From Parundibacterium terreum (GTDB lineage: Bacteria > Pseudomonadota > Gammaproteobacteria > Burkholderiales > Burkholderiaceae_D), in NCBI RefSeq assembly GCF_014636315.1, contig NZ_BMED01000001.1, forward strand, positions 935,941-999,940: DNA of 64,000 nt, read 5' to 3'. The notes under the pieces were generated by a model. That model was not told the origin of the DNA, searched no databases, and saw nothing but the letters and a program-made list of their open reading frames with translations. This document shows, piece after piece, positions 16,390-24,595 of the stretch. Every line of letters begins with the position of its first letter. Positions within the stretch are counted from its first letter, which is position 1. The position numbers and the translations under genes are program-made.

Positions 16390-16731
16390 CTACACCTTCT
16401 TCACAAACTCCGATTTCAGGCTCATCGCACCAAAGCCGTCTATCTTGCAATCGATATCGTGGTCGCTATCCACCAGGCGAATGTTCTTGACCTTGGTGCC
16501 CATCTTGACGGTGCCACCCGAGCCTTTCAGCTTCAGGTCTTTGATGACGGTGACGGTATCACCGTCCTGCAGCACATTGCCGGCAGCATCGCGATAGACC
16601 TTGGCGCTTTCCGTTGCCGTTTCAGTGGCTTGCGCGCTCCATTCGTGCGCACATTCCGGGCATACCAACTGGCTGCCATCTTCATAGGTAAATTCGGAAT
16701 TGCATTTTGGGCATGGAGGCAAAGCGCTCAT
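16390..16731 (-). CDS. PhnA domain protein (YjdM-like zinc ribbon)
   Basis: A 113-residue cytoplasmic protein. The N-terminal zinc ribbon has CPKC and CPEC ([14 protein letters not shown]...[10 protein letters not shown]). The C-terminal PhnA domain has [20 protein letters not shown] and [20 protein letters not shown]. The family was named from the phosphonate gene cluster, yet it is not shown to cleave phosphonates and its role is unclear. ATG 16731 begins exactly at the conserved MS-LP-CPKC start; the frame extends upstream to 16842 without coding character. Confidence 0.92.
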   Translation of the reverse strand: MSALPPCPKCNSEFTYEDGSQLVCPECAHEWSAQATETATESAKVYRDAAGNVLQDGDTVTVIKDLKLKGSGGTVKMGTKVKNIRLVDSDHDIDCKIDGFGAMSLKSEFVKKV

Positions 16732-17046
16732 GGTGTTGTCCTGAAAAGTGGAAGGCCGTTGCCTTGAAAGTGCAGCAGTATACTGCGGTGGCCCCATTAA
16801 TACCAATTTGCAAATTTTGAAGAAGCGATTCCGGGCTTTCACCTATCTGCGTTTATGCTACATCTGGCCAGCGACAGCAATAGCCATGCAACGGTTTCCT
16901 TATCTAATTTTTACCATAGTTGCCGGACTGTTTACGTTTTCGATATCGGACGGCTAACTTCGTGATAGAGCCTGCAACGGCGGGACACTTTATTTAACTT
17001 TTGCCGTTTTTTTGCAGGAAATTTGCTGATACACTTGGTTCAGGAA
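16732..17046. other. Intergenic stretch upstream of the riboswitch
   Basis: This divergent gap should contain the promoters of the phnA-like gene and of the riboswitch-sedolisin transcript. It is AT-rich near 16985-17040 (GTTTTTTTGCAGG, then GATACACT, which could be a -10 region). No further gene was seen. Confidence 0.4.
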
Positions 17047-17137
17047 TTTAAGACCTGAGGGCAAACCCGTTGAAAGACGGGGACGCAAAGCCACCGGCCT
17101 ACAGCGCGCAAGCGCCATGGCAGCGGGGTTGCCGATA
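17047..17137 (+). promoter_or_regulatory. Cyclic di-GMP-I (GEMM) riboswitch aptamer
   Basis: The sequence carries the conserved GEMM-I blocks in order: AGGGCAAACC (17057-17067 region), a stem capped by a GAAA tetraloop, GGGACGCAAAGCC, CCGGCCTA, a second hairpin (GCGCGCAAGCGC), ATGGCAGC and GGGTTGCCGAT. The tetraloop and its receptor, and the A/G-rich ligand pocket, all look intact. It lies about 90 bases upstream of the sedolisin start on the same strand. I see no obvious terminator between aptamer and gene, so control may be by ribosome-site access or by a structure I cannot resolve. The direction of control (ON or OFF) is unknown. Confidence 0.93.
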
Positions 17138-17227
17138 GAAGATCGACGTGCAAGCTGCTATGCAGACACCAGCACCATGATCTATATTGCCAAGCGTGGC
17201 CCTCGCCAAAACCGGAGTGCCACAGAC

Positions 17228-19657
17228 ATGAAAAAAGCCCCTGCCCCATTCACTACTCCCCGCCATGCCGGCTTATTGCTATCGGTATGCGCGACTGCAA
17301 TCCTGAGCGCTTGCGGCGGAGGTACAGACACTGCCGATACAGCGCTTAGCCGCGAGCAGGTCCAGGCACAGGCAGCCGTGGCAACCGGCATCTCCACCTT
17401 CCAGTTAACTGAAGGAACCCTGCCGGAAGCGGCGGCACAGCAACTCGCCGTGCCTGCATTCCATCTTGCGCCGGTGCTGCTGGATACGCCAGATAATGGC
17501 GACGCGGACGGCCGCCAGGCTTCTTCGCGCAGGGCCGCGCGCATGCAAAGCATTCCATCCAACTTGCGCAGCATCTCCAGCCGCCGCCTCAGCGTGCGGC
17601 AACTGAAAGCCGCTGAAGGCGTGGAAGACAATGGCACTGAAAACACCAGCAGTACCGGCAATGCTGCCGGTAATAGCGGCGGTGGCGGAAACGAGGCGGC
17701 ACCGATGGCGTCCGGCGTAGTTTCCACCTATACGCCGGCACAGATACGCGCGGCCTACGGCCTGCCTACCTTGCCTGCGCTCGGCGCGGCAATGACGGCA
17801 GCACAAGCGGCACAACTGGGCGCGGGCCAGACGATCTATATCATCGATGCAAAACATAATCCTAATACCGTTGCCGAGCTGGCCGCCTTTAACCAGAAGT
17901 TCGGCCTGCCGGGCTGCACGCTGAAAGCTATCTCCCCCACCGCCAGCCTGCCGCTGGCCGCAGCCTCTTCCAGCGCCTGTGAACTGTCCATCGTCTATAA
18001 CACCACCAGCGGCACCATGACCAGCACGCAGCCGGCTTATGACTCCGGCTGGGCGACCGAGATCACGCTGGATGTGCAATGGGCCCATGCCACAGCGCCG
18101 CTGGCACGTATCGTCGTCATAGAAGCCAACGATGCATCGCTGAACAGCCTTGCCGGCGGCGTGAAGCTGGCCAATGCTATGGGCCCAGGCGTGGTATCGA
18201 TGAGCTTCGGCTCGCAGGAAGGCAGCTACACCGCCTCCGTTGATTCCGCCTTTACCGCTCCCAATATGACTTACCTGGCCGCTACCGGCGATTCCGGCGC
18301 AGCGGTATCCTGGCCTGCAGTTTCCACCAACGTGGTCGCCGTGGGCGGCACCAGCCTGACTTATTCCGGATCCGGTACGCGCAGCGAAACCGGCTGGGTC
18401 AATACCGGCGGCGGCATCAGCGCTTACACCGCAGCACCTGCCTATCAAAACAGTACCGTGCCCGGCATGGGCTCCGTCAGCAAGAGGAACGTCGCCGACG
18501 TTTCCTTTAACGCCGATCCGAATACCGGCCAATACCTGGCTGTCATCTCTTCCGGCAGCAGCACGGTCAGCTGGCTTAGCGCCGGCGGCACCAGCCTCTC
18601 TACACCGCAATGGGCCGGCCTGATCGCCATTGCCAATGCCAACCGCGCACTGAATGCCAAAGCCGCGCTGGGCGCACCGCATGCCGTCTTGTACAGCCAG
18701 ATCGCCAGCGTGCCCGGCACCTATGCCAGCGTGTTTGCCGATGTCACCAAGGGTTCTGACGGCACTTGCTCCGCCTGCACCGCCAAATCCGGCTACGACA
18801 TCCTCACCGGCCTGGGCACACCCAATGTGAGCAGCTTGCTCAATAGCTTGTCCGGCGCAACGGTCACCGCCGCAGCGCCAGTGGTCGTGCCTGCCAGCAT
18901 CAGCGGCCAGGCCGGCACTGCCCTCTCCTTCACCGTTTCCGTCACTGCGCCAAATTCCGTGACTTACTCCCTGAGCGGCGCACCTTCCGGCATGGCGATC
19001 AGCAGCGCCGGCGCAGTCACCTGGGCAGCACCGGTGGCAGGCACCTATGCAGTGACAGTCACCGCCAAGGATAGCAAAACAGGTTTGACCGGCCAAGGCG
19101 TGTACACCGTCACGATTGCCGCGCTGAGCGCACCCGTGGTCAATGGCGGCAGCGTCAGCGGCAAAGCCGGCACTGCATTGTCGTTTGCTGTATCGGTGAC
19201 TAATGCCAACCCTGTCACCTACACGCTCGGCAGCGCACCTGCAGGTATGACTATCAGCAGTAGCGGTATCGTGAGCTGGGCGTCACCTGTAGCCGGCACC
19301 TATGCAGTCACCGTGGTTGCCAAGGATAGCAAGACCGCCAAAACCGGCCAGGGCACCTACACCGTTACGATTGCCGGCGCCACTACCAGCGGTATTACCA
19401 TCACTGCACCTGCCATGACAGGCGTGGCGGGCAAGGCGCTGAAAGGCACGATCGCTGTCGCCGATCCTGGTGCAAGCTCGGTTTCGATATCTGTCTCCGG
19501 CATCCCCATGGGTATGACATTCACGCCAAGCGGCCTGACGATGACAGCCAACTGGGCTAGCCCTGTAACCGGCACCTATAGCCTGAAAGTATCGGTAACC
19601 GATTCCGCAGGCCGCAGCGCGCAGGCGACCGTGCCGGTAACGATCACGGCCAAGTAA
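17228..19657 (+). CDS. Secreted S53 sedolisin-type peptidase with Ig-like repeats
   Basis: An 809-residue exported serine-carboxyl protease. The N-terminal signal ends with the lipobox LSAC, so it may be a lipoprotein before processing. A low-complexity pro-region is followed by the catalytic domain with E278 and D282 (EITLDVQWAH), the oxyanion D355 (GDSGAAV) and the nucleophile S456 (GGTSLSTPQWAG). After about residue 550 come three He_PIG/cadherin-like Ig repeats (AGTALSFTVSV...GTYAVTVTAKDSKT). ATG 17228 (MKKAPAPF) is preferred over an upstream ATG at 17117, which lies inside the riboswitch. A GGAG is 10 bases upstream. The gene is preceded by a c-di-GMP riboswitch, which links secretion of the protease to motile/sessile signalling. 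Confidence 0.93.
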   Translation: MKKAPAPFTTPRHAGLLLSVCATAILSACGGGTDTADTALSREQVQAQAAVATGISTFQLTEGTLPEAAAQQLAVPAFHLAPVLLDTPDNGDADGRQASSRRAARMQSIPSNLRSISSRRLSVRQLKAAEGVEDNGTENTSSTGNAAGNSGGGGNEAAPMASGVVSTYTPAQIRAAYGLPTLPALGAAMTAAQAAQLGAGQTIYIIDAKHNPNTVAELAAFNQKFGLPGCTLKAISPTASLPLAAASSSACELSIVYNTTSGTMTSTQPAYDSGWATEITLDVQWAHATAPLARIVVIEANDASLNSLAGGVKLANAMGPGVVSMSFGSQEGSYTASVDSAFTAPNMTYLAATGDSGAAVSWPAVSTNVVAVGGTSLTYSGSGTRSETGWVNTGGGISAYTAAPAYQNSTVPGMGSVSKRNVADVSFNADPNTGQYLAVISSGSSTVSWLSAGGTSLSTPQWAGLIAIANANRALNAKAALGAPHAVLYSQIASVPGTYASVFADVTKGSDGTCSACTAKSGYDILTGLGTPNVSSLLNSLSGATVTAAAPVVVPASISGQAGTALSFTVSVTAPNSVTYSLSGAPSGMAISSAGAVTWAAPVAGTYAVTVTAKDSKTGLTGQGVYTVTIAALSAPVVNGGSVSGKAGTALSFAVSVTNANPVTYTLGSAPAGMTISSSGIVSWASPVAGTYAVTVVAKDSKTAKTGQGTYTVTIAGATTSGITITAPAMTGVAGKALKGTIAVADPGASSVSISVSGIPMGMTFTPSGLTMTANWASPVTGTYSLKVSVTDSAGRSAQATVPVTITAK

Positions 19658-19700
19658 GTTAAAGGGAATATCGCCGGAAGCTTGTTCAGGTTCGGCAAAG

Positions 19701-19737
19701 AAAAAGGCTGCACAGAGTTGATCTGCGCAGCCTTTTT
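19701..19737 (+). terminator. Intrinsic terminator of the sedolisin gene
   Basis: AAAAAGGCTGC and GCAGCCTTTTT form a strong stem with a T-run, starting 43 bases after the stop codon. The A-run on the left arm means it may also work on the minus strand. Confidence 0.85.
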
Positions 19738-19869
19738 ACATCTGTAAAACAAATACAAGTTCTTGGAGGCTGTTGCGAGATTGTCCTGGCTAGGCGTCGC
19801 CAACGAAGACAGTGCTTTAGCACGGCAAGGCGGCGCAACAACGCCAGGGCAATTTCGAAGCAGACTCTT

Positions 19870-20364
19870 TTAGTGACCGGTCAGCTTCTGCTTCAGCTCA
19901 TGCCTCTGCTGCGCTTCTATAGATAGCGTCGCAGTCGGCCTTGCCAGCAGGCGGCGTATGCCTATGGCTTCGCCGGTTTCTTCGCACCAGCCGTAGTCGC
20001 CTTCGTCTATGCTGGCTATACGCTGCTGCACTTTTCTCAGCAGCTTGCGTTCGCGGTCGCGGGTGCGCAATTCCAGCGAGTGTTCTTCTTCCATCGACGC
20101 GCGGTCAGCCGGGTCGGCAATCATTTCGGTCTCGCGCAGATGTTCGGTGGTTTCGCTGGCATTACGGATCAGCTCCTGCTCCATCTGCTGCAACCGCGAT
20201 TTGAAAAACGCCAGTTGCGCGTCATTCATGTATTCCGAATCGTCCATCGCAAGGACGTCTTCCTCGCTTAATGGCAGCGCAAAGGCAGGCAAAACTGCCG
20301 CAGCAGCCTTTTTTGCCCTCTTCTTTGCCGCTCCGGCTTTGTCCAATGTTTGTGTAGCGTTCAT
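19870..20364 (-). CDS. DksA/TraR family protein (single-cysteine type)
   Basis: A 164-residue protein likely to bind RNA polymerase through its secondary channel. The coiled-coil tip DPADRASMEEE keeps the D..D.A residues needed for DksA action. The C-terminal zinc-finger region reads DYGWCEETGEAIGIRRLLAR then PTATLSIEAQ: only the first of the four cysteines is kept, the others being T, S and A. Such cysteine-poor DksA variants occur in other proteobacteria and can be zinc-independent. An Ala/Lys-rich N-terminal tail precedes the coil. The start has AGGGAG 8 bases upstream. Confidence 0.92.
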   Translation of the reverse strand: MNATQTLDKAGAAKKRAKKAAAAVLPAFALPLSEEDVLAMDDSEYMNDAQLAFFKSRLQQMEQELIRNASETTEHLRETEMIADPADRASMEEEHSLELRTRDRERKLLRKVQQRIASIDEGDYGWCEETGEAIGIRRLLARPTATLSIEAQQRHELKQKLTGH

Positions 20365-20610
20365 GACACGATCTCCCTTATCTATGCCGATCCTGCCTTC
20401 ATGTCTGATATGCAGGCGAAATTCAGTGCAACCGACTATAACAGGCGTCCCTGGGAAACACTACAAGCGGACAACGACTGCTACTGTCAGCCGTTTCCTA
20501 CATCTGGCTGAAAGAAGCTGAGGATTTTTCGCGCAGGATAGATCTACTCAGTATAGGTCAGGCAAGAAAAAGCAGCGGATAAGGCTAAAACCCCGTTTCA
20601 CGAGCCAGGA
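20365..20610. other. Intergenic stretch, nothing recognised
   Basis: Upstream region of the DksA-like gene and 3' side of the DUF3096 gene. I see no clear hairpin, operator or gene. Confidence 0.35.
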
Positions 20611-20763
20611 CTAATGTAAAAACCGCCCCAGCCCAAACAAGCCGATCACACCCACCGCGATCAGGTAGAAGGCGATGATGTAGTGCAGCAGCTTGGGCAT
20701 GACCAGTATGAGGACGCCGGCAATCAAGGCAACCAGCGGCATGATGGAAAGATGGATGTTCAT
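20611..20763 (-). CDS. DUF3096 small membrane protein
   Basis: A 50-residue protein with two hydrophobic helices: MNIHLSIMPLVALIAGVLIL, a VMPKLLHYI turn, then AFYLIAVGVIGLFGLGRFLH. This is the usual size and pattern of DUF3096 proteins, of unknown role in the membrane. It is shorter than the frame that contains it, and the ATG at 20763 was chosen by family pattern. Confidence 0.8.
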   Translation of the reverse strand: MNIHLSIMPLVALIAGVLILVMPKLLHYIIAFYLIAVGVIGLFGLGRFLH

Positions 20764-20866
20764 GAAACCTGACGATGAAAATTAATGAGCGGCAATTATT
20801 ACACAACAGACATCGCGGTGAGCATGGCGGGCATTAATTTTTGCCCCTATTCTACGTAGAAAGCAG

Positions 20867-21061
20867 CTACTTCAGTTTTTTCTCTTTCAACTGGAAATGC
20901 TGGCATTGCTGGCCGGATGCATCGATCACATCCAATATCGGCTGGCGCGCGCTCTTGAAGTTGAAGGCGCGGCAGCCGTAGCGGAAGTTGGCGTCATAGG
21001 TAATGAAGTAGTGGCGGCAACTGGTGCAGGTGGGCGGCTTATCGCTGGATGGTTTGTTCAT
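20867..21061 (-). CDS. Small cysteine-rich conserved protein
   Basis: A 64-residue protein with CTSCRHYFITYDANFRYGCR, then FNFKSARQPILDVIDASGQQ and C(QHF). The pattern C-x2-C-x-H...ITYD...YGC...SG..C suggests a small zinc- or metal-binding fold known from many proteobacteria, without an assigned function. ATG 21061 (MNKPSSDKPP) preferred to 21079. Confidence 0.75.
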   Translation of the reverse strand: MNKPSSDKPPTCTSCRHYFITYDANFRYGCRAFNFKSARQPILDVIDASGQQCQHFQLKEKKLK

Positions 21062-21298
21062 AAAAAAGAGATACCGCAAAAAATGAATTCTTGAAACGCA
21101 TTATGCGCCAAGCTCGTCAGGCAGCGCCACGAAGCTGCGACCCAGCTTAGAAAAGCGATATGGCACATTTCAAATAAATCATGCCATAATGACATTGTAT
21201 TTATAGCAATTTCAACCAATTGGCCAGATGCCTTATTGATCGAATTAGCGAACATGGAGCCCCCTCTCATGCAACAGACCGGTAGCACACTCGCATTC

Positions 21299-21865
21299 AT
21301 GAAAAAAACGCTCGCCCTGCTGGCGGCATTGGCATGCTTCGTCCCGATACCTGTTTTTGCCGTTGAACCCTATGCAGCAATCAGTGCAGAGCTGATAGAG
21401 ATGTTCGATAAAGAGCAGAAAATCAGATTTCTCAGCACTGACGATCCTGAGGTCAGAAAGGAAATGGACGCCATTGATGCGCACAACACTAAAAGGCTGA
21501 ACGCAATCATCAAGGAAATAGGATGGCCTACCGTGGACAAGGTTGGCAAGCATGCCAGCCGTGGCGCTTTTTATATTTCCCAGCACGCCTACTATGATCG
21601 TCCGTTGATGGAGTTTGCCTTCAAGAATATCGAAGCAGAATACAAAGCCGGCATCTTCCCAGGAAATCTGTACGCGATGATGTACGACCGTCTGAAAACG
21701 ATGGACGGGAAGCCGCAAAAATACGGTACTCAAATACAAACCGACCATACAGGCTGCTTCGTGGTAGAACTGGAAAATCCGGAGAAAGTAGACATCTACC
21801 GCAGGGAAGTCGGGATCAAAATGGATCTGGCGACTTATAAGGAAAAAGTATGTGCGATGCCCTGA
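21299..21865 (+). CDS. Secreted DUF6624-like protein, copy A
   Basis: A 188-residue exported protein: signal MKKTLALLAALACFVPIPVF-A, then a DUF6624-type domain with the order of features DKEQKIRF, AHNTKRLNAIIKEIGWPT, KHASRGAFYISQHAYYDRPL, YAMMYDRLKTMDGKPQKYGT and NPEKVDIYRREVGI. The helical bundle pattern is clear, the function unknown. A tandem paralogue follows 53 bases downstream. The start at 21299 (MKKTL) is the only one compatible with a signal peptide. Confidence 0.85.
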   Translation: MKKTLALLAALACFVPIPVFAVEPYAAISAELIEMFDKEQKIRFLSTDDPEVRKEMDAIDAHNTKRLNAIIKEIGWPTVDKVGKHASRGAFYISQHAYYDRPLMEFAFKNIEAEYKAGIFPGNLYAMMYDRLKTMDGKPQKYGTQIQTDHTGCFVVELENPEKVDIYRREVGIKMDLATYKEKVCAMP

Positions 21866-21918
21866 TATCGGCGTAGTGACTCCACCACATCCGTCTTTTC
21901 TAAAATAGGAAAATAAGT

Positions 21919-22527
21919 ATGCCGCACACATTTTTTTACAAGCTCAACTCCATAAAAAATAAGTTGGCGAACCTTCTCCTCATGGCATTGCTCTTGATAA
22001 GCTACGGACCTCTCCATGCCGCAGACTCTTTTGCCACGATACGGGACGAACTGATCGCAATGGGAAAACAAGATCAGGCTGTCAGGATCAATTTCAATAT
22101 GGATGACCCAAAGATGAGAGAAGCAATGGGTGAGACTGATCGCTATAACCGCAAGCGACTCAATGAAATCATCGAGGAAATCGGCTGGCCTACGACTGCG
22201 AAGGTTGGCATGGATGCCAGCCTCGGCGCTTTCTTCATCGCCCAGCATGCGATGGACGACAGGCCGTTGATGGATCTGGCGTTCACGAATATCGAAGCCG
22301 AATTCAAGGCAGGCAAGTTTCCCGGCAAGCTGTATGCGATGATGTACGACCGTCTGAAAATGTTCGACGGACTACCGCAAAAATATGGCACGCAGGCCCA
22401 GTTCATTGGAAGTTCCTGCGATATCTACAAACTGGAAGATCCCGCGAAAGTAGAGATCTACCGTACTGAAGTTGGCCTGACAGAAAATCTTCCCACATAT
22501 AAAGCCAAGATGTGCGGCAACCGCTAG
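21919..22527 (+). CDS. Secreted DUF6624-like protein, copy B
   Basis: A 202-residue paralogue of the preceding gene with about half of its residues identical. It has a longer N-terminus (MPHTFFYKLNSIKNKLANLL) and a signal core ending in YGPLHAA. It shares YNRKRLNEIIEEIGWPT, GAFFIAQHAMDDRPLMDLAF, YAMMYDRLKMFDGLPQKYGT and the ending PAKVEIYRTEVGL. A tandem duplication with divergence. AGGA lies about 8 bases upstream of ATG 21919. Confidence 0.85.
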   Translation: MPHTFFYKLNSIKNKLANLLLMALLLISYGPLHAADSFATIRDELIAMGKQDQAVRINFNMDDPKMREAMGETDRYNRKRLNEIIEEIGWPTTAKVGMDASLGAFFIAQHAMDDRPLMDLAFTNIEAEFKAGKFPGKLYAMMYDRLKMFDGLPQKYGTQAQFIGSSCDIYKLEDPAKVEIYRTEVGLTENLPTYKAKMCGNR

Positions 22528-22535
22528 TTGCTGCC

Positions 22536-22586
22536 AAACCGGTAACCATCAACGGCCTTATCAGCCAAGCCTGGTTACCGGTTTTT
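22536..22586 (+). terminator. Bidirectional terminator between convergent genes
   Basis: AAACCGGTAACC and GGTTACCGGTTTTT form a 12-bp stem with a 25-base loop that holds no further strong pairing. It serves the DUF6624 pair from the left and possibly the thioredoxin gene from the right. Confidence 0.75.
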
Positions 22587-22598
22587 GACATCCATTTT

Positions 22599-23189
22599 TT
22601 AGCCCGGTTGCGCCAGCAACGTACGGATGACGTTTTCTGTTTCCGCATAGTCTCCTTCGCCGAAGTGCTGATACACAATGCGGCCTTTCTTGTCGATCAG
22701 ATAGAAGGCGGGCCAGTATTGGTTGTGGTAAGCACCCCAGGTTGCATAGCGGTTATCCTGCGCCACCGGATACGTGATGTCGAAACGCTTGGTGGCATCT
22801 ACGACATTCGACTTGGAACGCTCGAACGGATATTCAGGCGTATGCACGCCGATCACCGCCAGCCCCTGGTCCTTGTACTTGGCATTCCATTGCTTCACGT
22901 ACGGCAAGGTGTTCACGCAATTGATACAGGTATAGGTCCAGAAGTCCACCAGCACCACCTTACCGCGCAACTCGGATTGCTTCAGCGGTGCGCTGTTGAT
23001 CCAGTTTTCTATGCCGGCGAATTCAGGTGCAGGACCGAAGTCCTTCAGGGCCGGGGTGGATGCCGTGTAGTTTGCACCGGTTGCGGCAGCAGCAGGTACG
23101 GTCTGGGCTGCGTTGGCGACATAGGCAGCGGCGGTAAATGCAGTAGCGGCAAAACCGGCGATCAGTAATTTCTTTTTCAGGGAGTTCAT
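22599..23189 (-). CDS. Periplasmic thioredoxin-family protein (DipZ/TlpA-like)
   Basis: A 196-residue exported redox protein. The signal anchor covers residues 1-28, and the thioredoxin fold carries the active site C88-I-N-C91 in VDFWTYTCINCVNTLPYV. The pattern ...VIGVHTPEYPFERSKSNV...WPAFYLIDKKGRI is typical of the periplasmic part of DipZ proteins. The gene starts 1 base after the stop of the CcdA-like gene, so the two make an electron-transfer pair: CcdA carries electrons across the membrane and this protein uses them in the periplasm, possibly on oxidised or sulfoxidised partners. Confidence 0.92.
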   Translation of the reverse strand: MNSLKKKLLIAGFAATAFTAAAYVANAAQTVPAAAATGANYTASTPALKDFGPAPEFAGIENWINSAPLKQSELRGKVVLVDFWTYTCINCVNTLPYVKQWNAKYKDQGLAVIGVHTPEYPFERSKSNVVDATKRFDITYPVAQDNRYATWGAYHNQYWPAFYLIDKKGRIVYQHFGEGDYAETENVIRTLLAQPG

Positions 23190-23190
23190 C

Positions 23191-23895
23191 TTACAGTCCT
23201 TTCAGGGAGTGGGAGCTTAAAAGCCAGGAGGAAAACAACACGTCATATTGGAAATAAATGGCCACTGCGGTCAGCACTACTAGCACGCCGAACAACTGCT
23301 GGATGCGGTGGCCGTTAATCGACAGGTAGCGCAGGCGGCCTGTGACCAGCTGGCCGCCGTAGGCAACCGCCAGCATGGGAACCGCAGCGCCGACCGCATA
23401 TAGCACCAGCAGGGAAGCCGCCCAGCCTACATCCTGAGCCTGTGCTACCAGGGCCAGGATAGAAGCCAGCACTGGGCCGGCGCACGGAGTCCAGACTGCG
23501 CCCAGCGAGATGCCCAGGAAGAAGCCGCCGGCATTGCTTGGCGCTGCCTCAGAACCTGGCTTGCTGAAGCGTTCGAAAGGATTGCCTATCTTGGCAATCA
23601 GCAAATCGTAAGGACGCGGCCATATGCGCATCAGGCCGGACAGCAGCAAGGCGACGATGGCAACGGTACGCAGCGCCTCGTGGGTAAAGGTGGCAAAGTT
23701 GGACGCAAAGGCCAGCAGCATGCCCAGCGCGCAAAAAGCGGCAACAAAGCCTGCCAGTACAAAAACAGGGCGGGCGCCAGCCGGGCGCCCTGCCGAGGTG
23801 CCGAGCAAAATCGGCAACATCGGCAGCACGCAAGGTGACATAATGGTGAGTATGCCGGCCGCAAGGGCCAGGGGTGCTTCGATCAGGTTATGCAT
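23191..23895 (-). CDS. CcdA/DsbD-type transmembrane electron carrier
   Basis: A 234-residue inner-membrane protein with six helices and the two conserved membrane cysteines: SPCVLPMLP (helix 1) and TPCAGPVLAS (helix 4). It passes reducing equivalents from cytoplasmic thioredoxin to a periplasmic partner, here the thioredoxin-like protein encoded next. ATG 23895 (MHNLIEAP) has AAGGAG six bases upstream; the frame continues further upstream without coding character. The gene is divergent from the GFA gene across a regulatory block. Confidence 0.93.
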   Translation of the reverse strand: MHNLIEAPLALAAGILTIMSPCVLPMLPILLGTSAGRPAGARPVFVLAGFVAAFCALGMLLAFASNFATFTHEALRTVAIVALLLSGLMRIWPRPYDLLIAKIGNPFERFSKPGSEAAPSNAGGFFLGISLGAVWTPCAGPVLASILALVAQAQDVGWAASLLVLYAVGAAVPMLAVAYGGQLVTGRLRYLSINGHRIQQLFGVLVVLTAVAIYFQYDVLFSSWLLSSHSLKGL

Positions 23896-23952
23896 GATGT
23901 ACTCCTTCAGTTGACGTTGTGAGTTGACATGGCTGCATTTAACCGGACTTAC

Positions 23953-24030
23953 GTATCCGGCATGTGTCGCAGAATGGCCTTCAGTGCAATGTCTTGTATC
24001 CAGCCCGGCGCCAGATACACTGGGACACAA
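23953..24030 (+). promoter_or_regulatory. Regulatory block copy 1 (TGTATC-N13-GATACA)
   Basis: It contains GTATCCGG...TGTGTCG at 23953-23970, then 41 bases after the first GTATC the palindrome TGTATC-N13-GATACA (23995-24019) and a third half-site ACACAAA. The same order and spacing occur at 27321-27400 and, on the minus strand, at 32550-32629. It sits in the divergent gap between the CcdA operon and the GFA gene. Confidence 0.55.
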
Positions 24031-24082
24031 ATCCCCTACCAACTTCCGCTATAAAGTAGCCTTTCCCACCAGAAAGCTCATT

Positions 24083-24454
24083 ATGTCGATAGAACTTTTA
24101 CAAGGATCCTGTCACTGCGGCGCAGTCCAATTTGAAGTCCGCACCCCATTGCTGCCTGCGTCACGCTGCAATTGCAGCCTTTGCAGGCGCAAGGGCGCCT
24201 TGATGTCGCCGCCCTTCCCTGCGCAGGAACTGCGCATCACCAAGGGTGAAGATGCGCTGACGCTGTACCAGTTCAATACCCGTGTCGCCAGGCATTATTT
24301 CTGCAAGCACTGCGGCATCTACCCTTTCCACCAGACACGTTTGAATCCACAGAACTGGCGCGTCAACATCGGCTGCCTGCATGGCGTGGACCCATATGCG
24401 CTGGAAGCCGGCCTGGGAGATGGCGCGAGCTTGTCGGTGGTGGAAGACGCGTGA
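24083..24454 (+). CDS. GFA family (CENP-V/Gfa domain) protein
   Basis: A 123-residue zinc protein of the glutathione-dependent formaldehyde-activating fold. The zinc ligands are visible as GSCHCGAV (C10, C12), RCNCSLC (C29, C31, C34) and FCKHCGIYPFHQ. The family includes Gfa but most members have unknown substrates, often glutathione adducts. ATG 24083 (MSIELLQGSC) matches the family start; a TTG at 23924 would run through the regulatory block and is rejected. Confidence 0.92.
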   Translation: MSIELLQGSCHCGAVQFEVRTPLLPASRCNCSLCRRKGALMSPPFPAQELRITKGEDALTLYQFNTRVARHYFCKHCGIYPFHQTRLNPQNWRVNIGCLHGVDPYALEAGLGDGASLSVVEDA

Positions 24455-24595
24455 GCCAAGTCATTGGCGGTTTTACAACGTAGAGGGCCGCATTGGATTT
24501 GAAACTGGCCTTCGGGTAAACTTGGCGGCAAACAATATTTCCCTGCCTGAGGTTTAAAGTAAGACTCAAAGTAAGGCTCAAAAAGAGACGACAAC

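Noticed and set aside
16260-16390. Possible gene remnant reading LKQDQRTLSAFLEKLTG
   Set aside because: Too short and without a start or family match to be called; mentioned only in the intergenic entry.
17405-19096. Long open frame (about 560 codons) antisense to the sedolisin gene
   Set aside because: It is the complement of a high-GC, repetitive Ala/Thr/Gly coding region. It has biased composition (Gly, Cys, His) and no domain.
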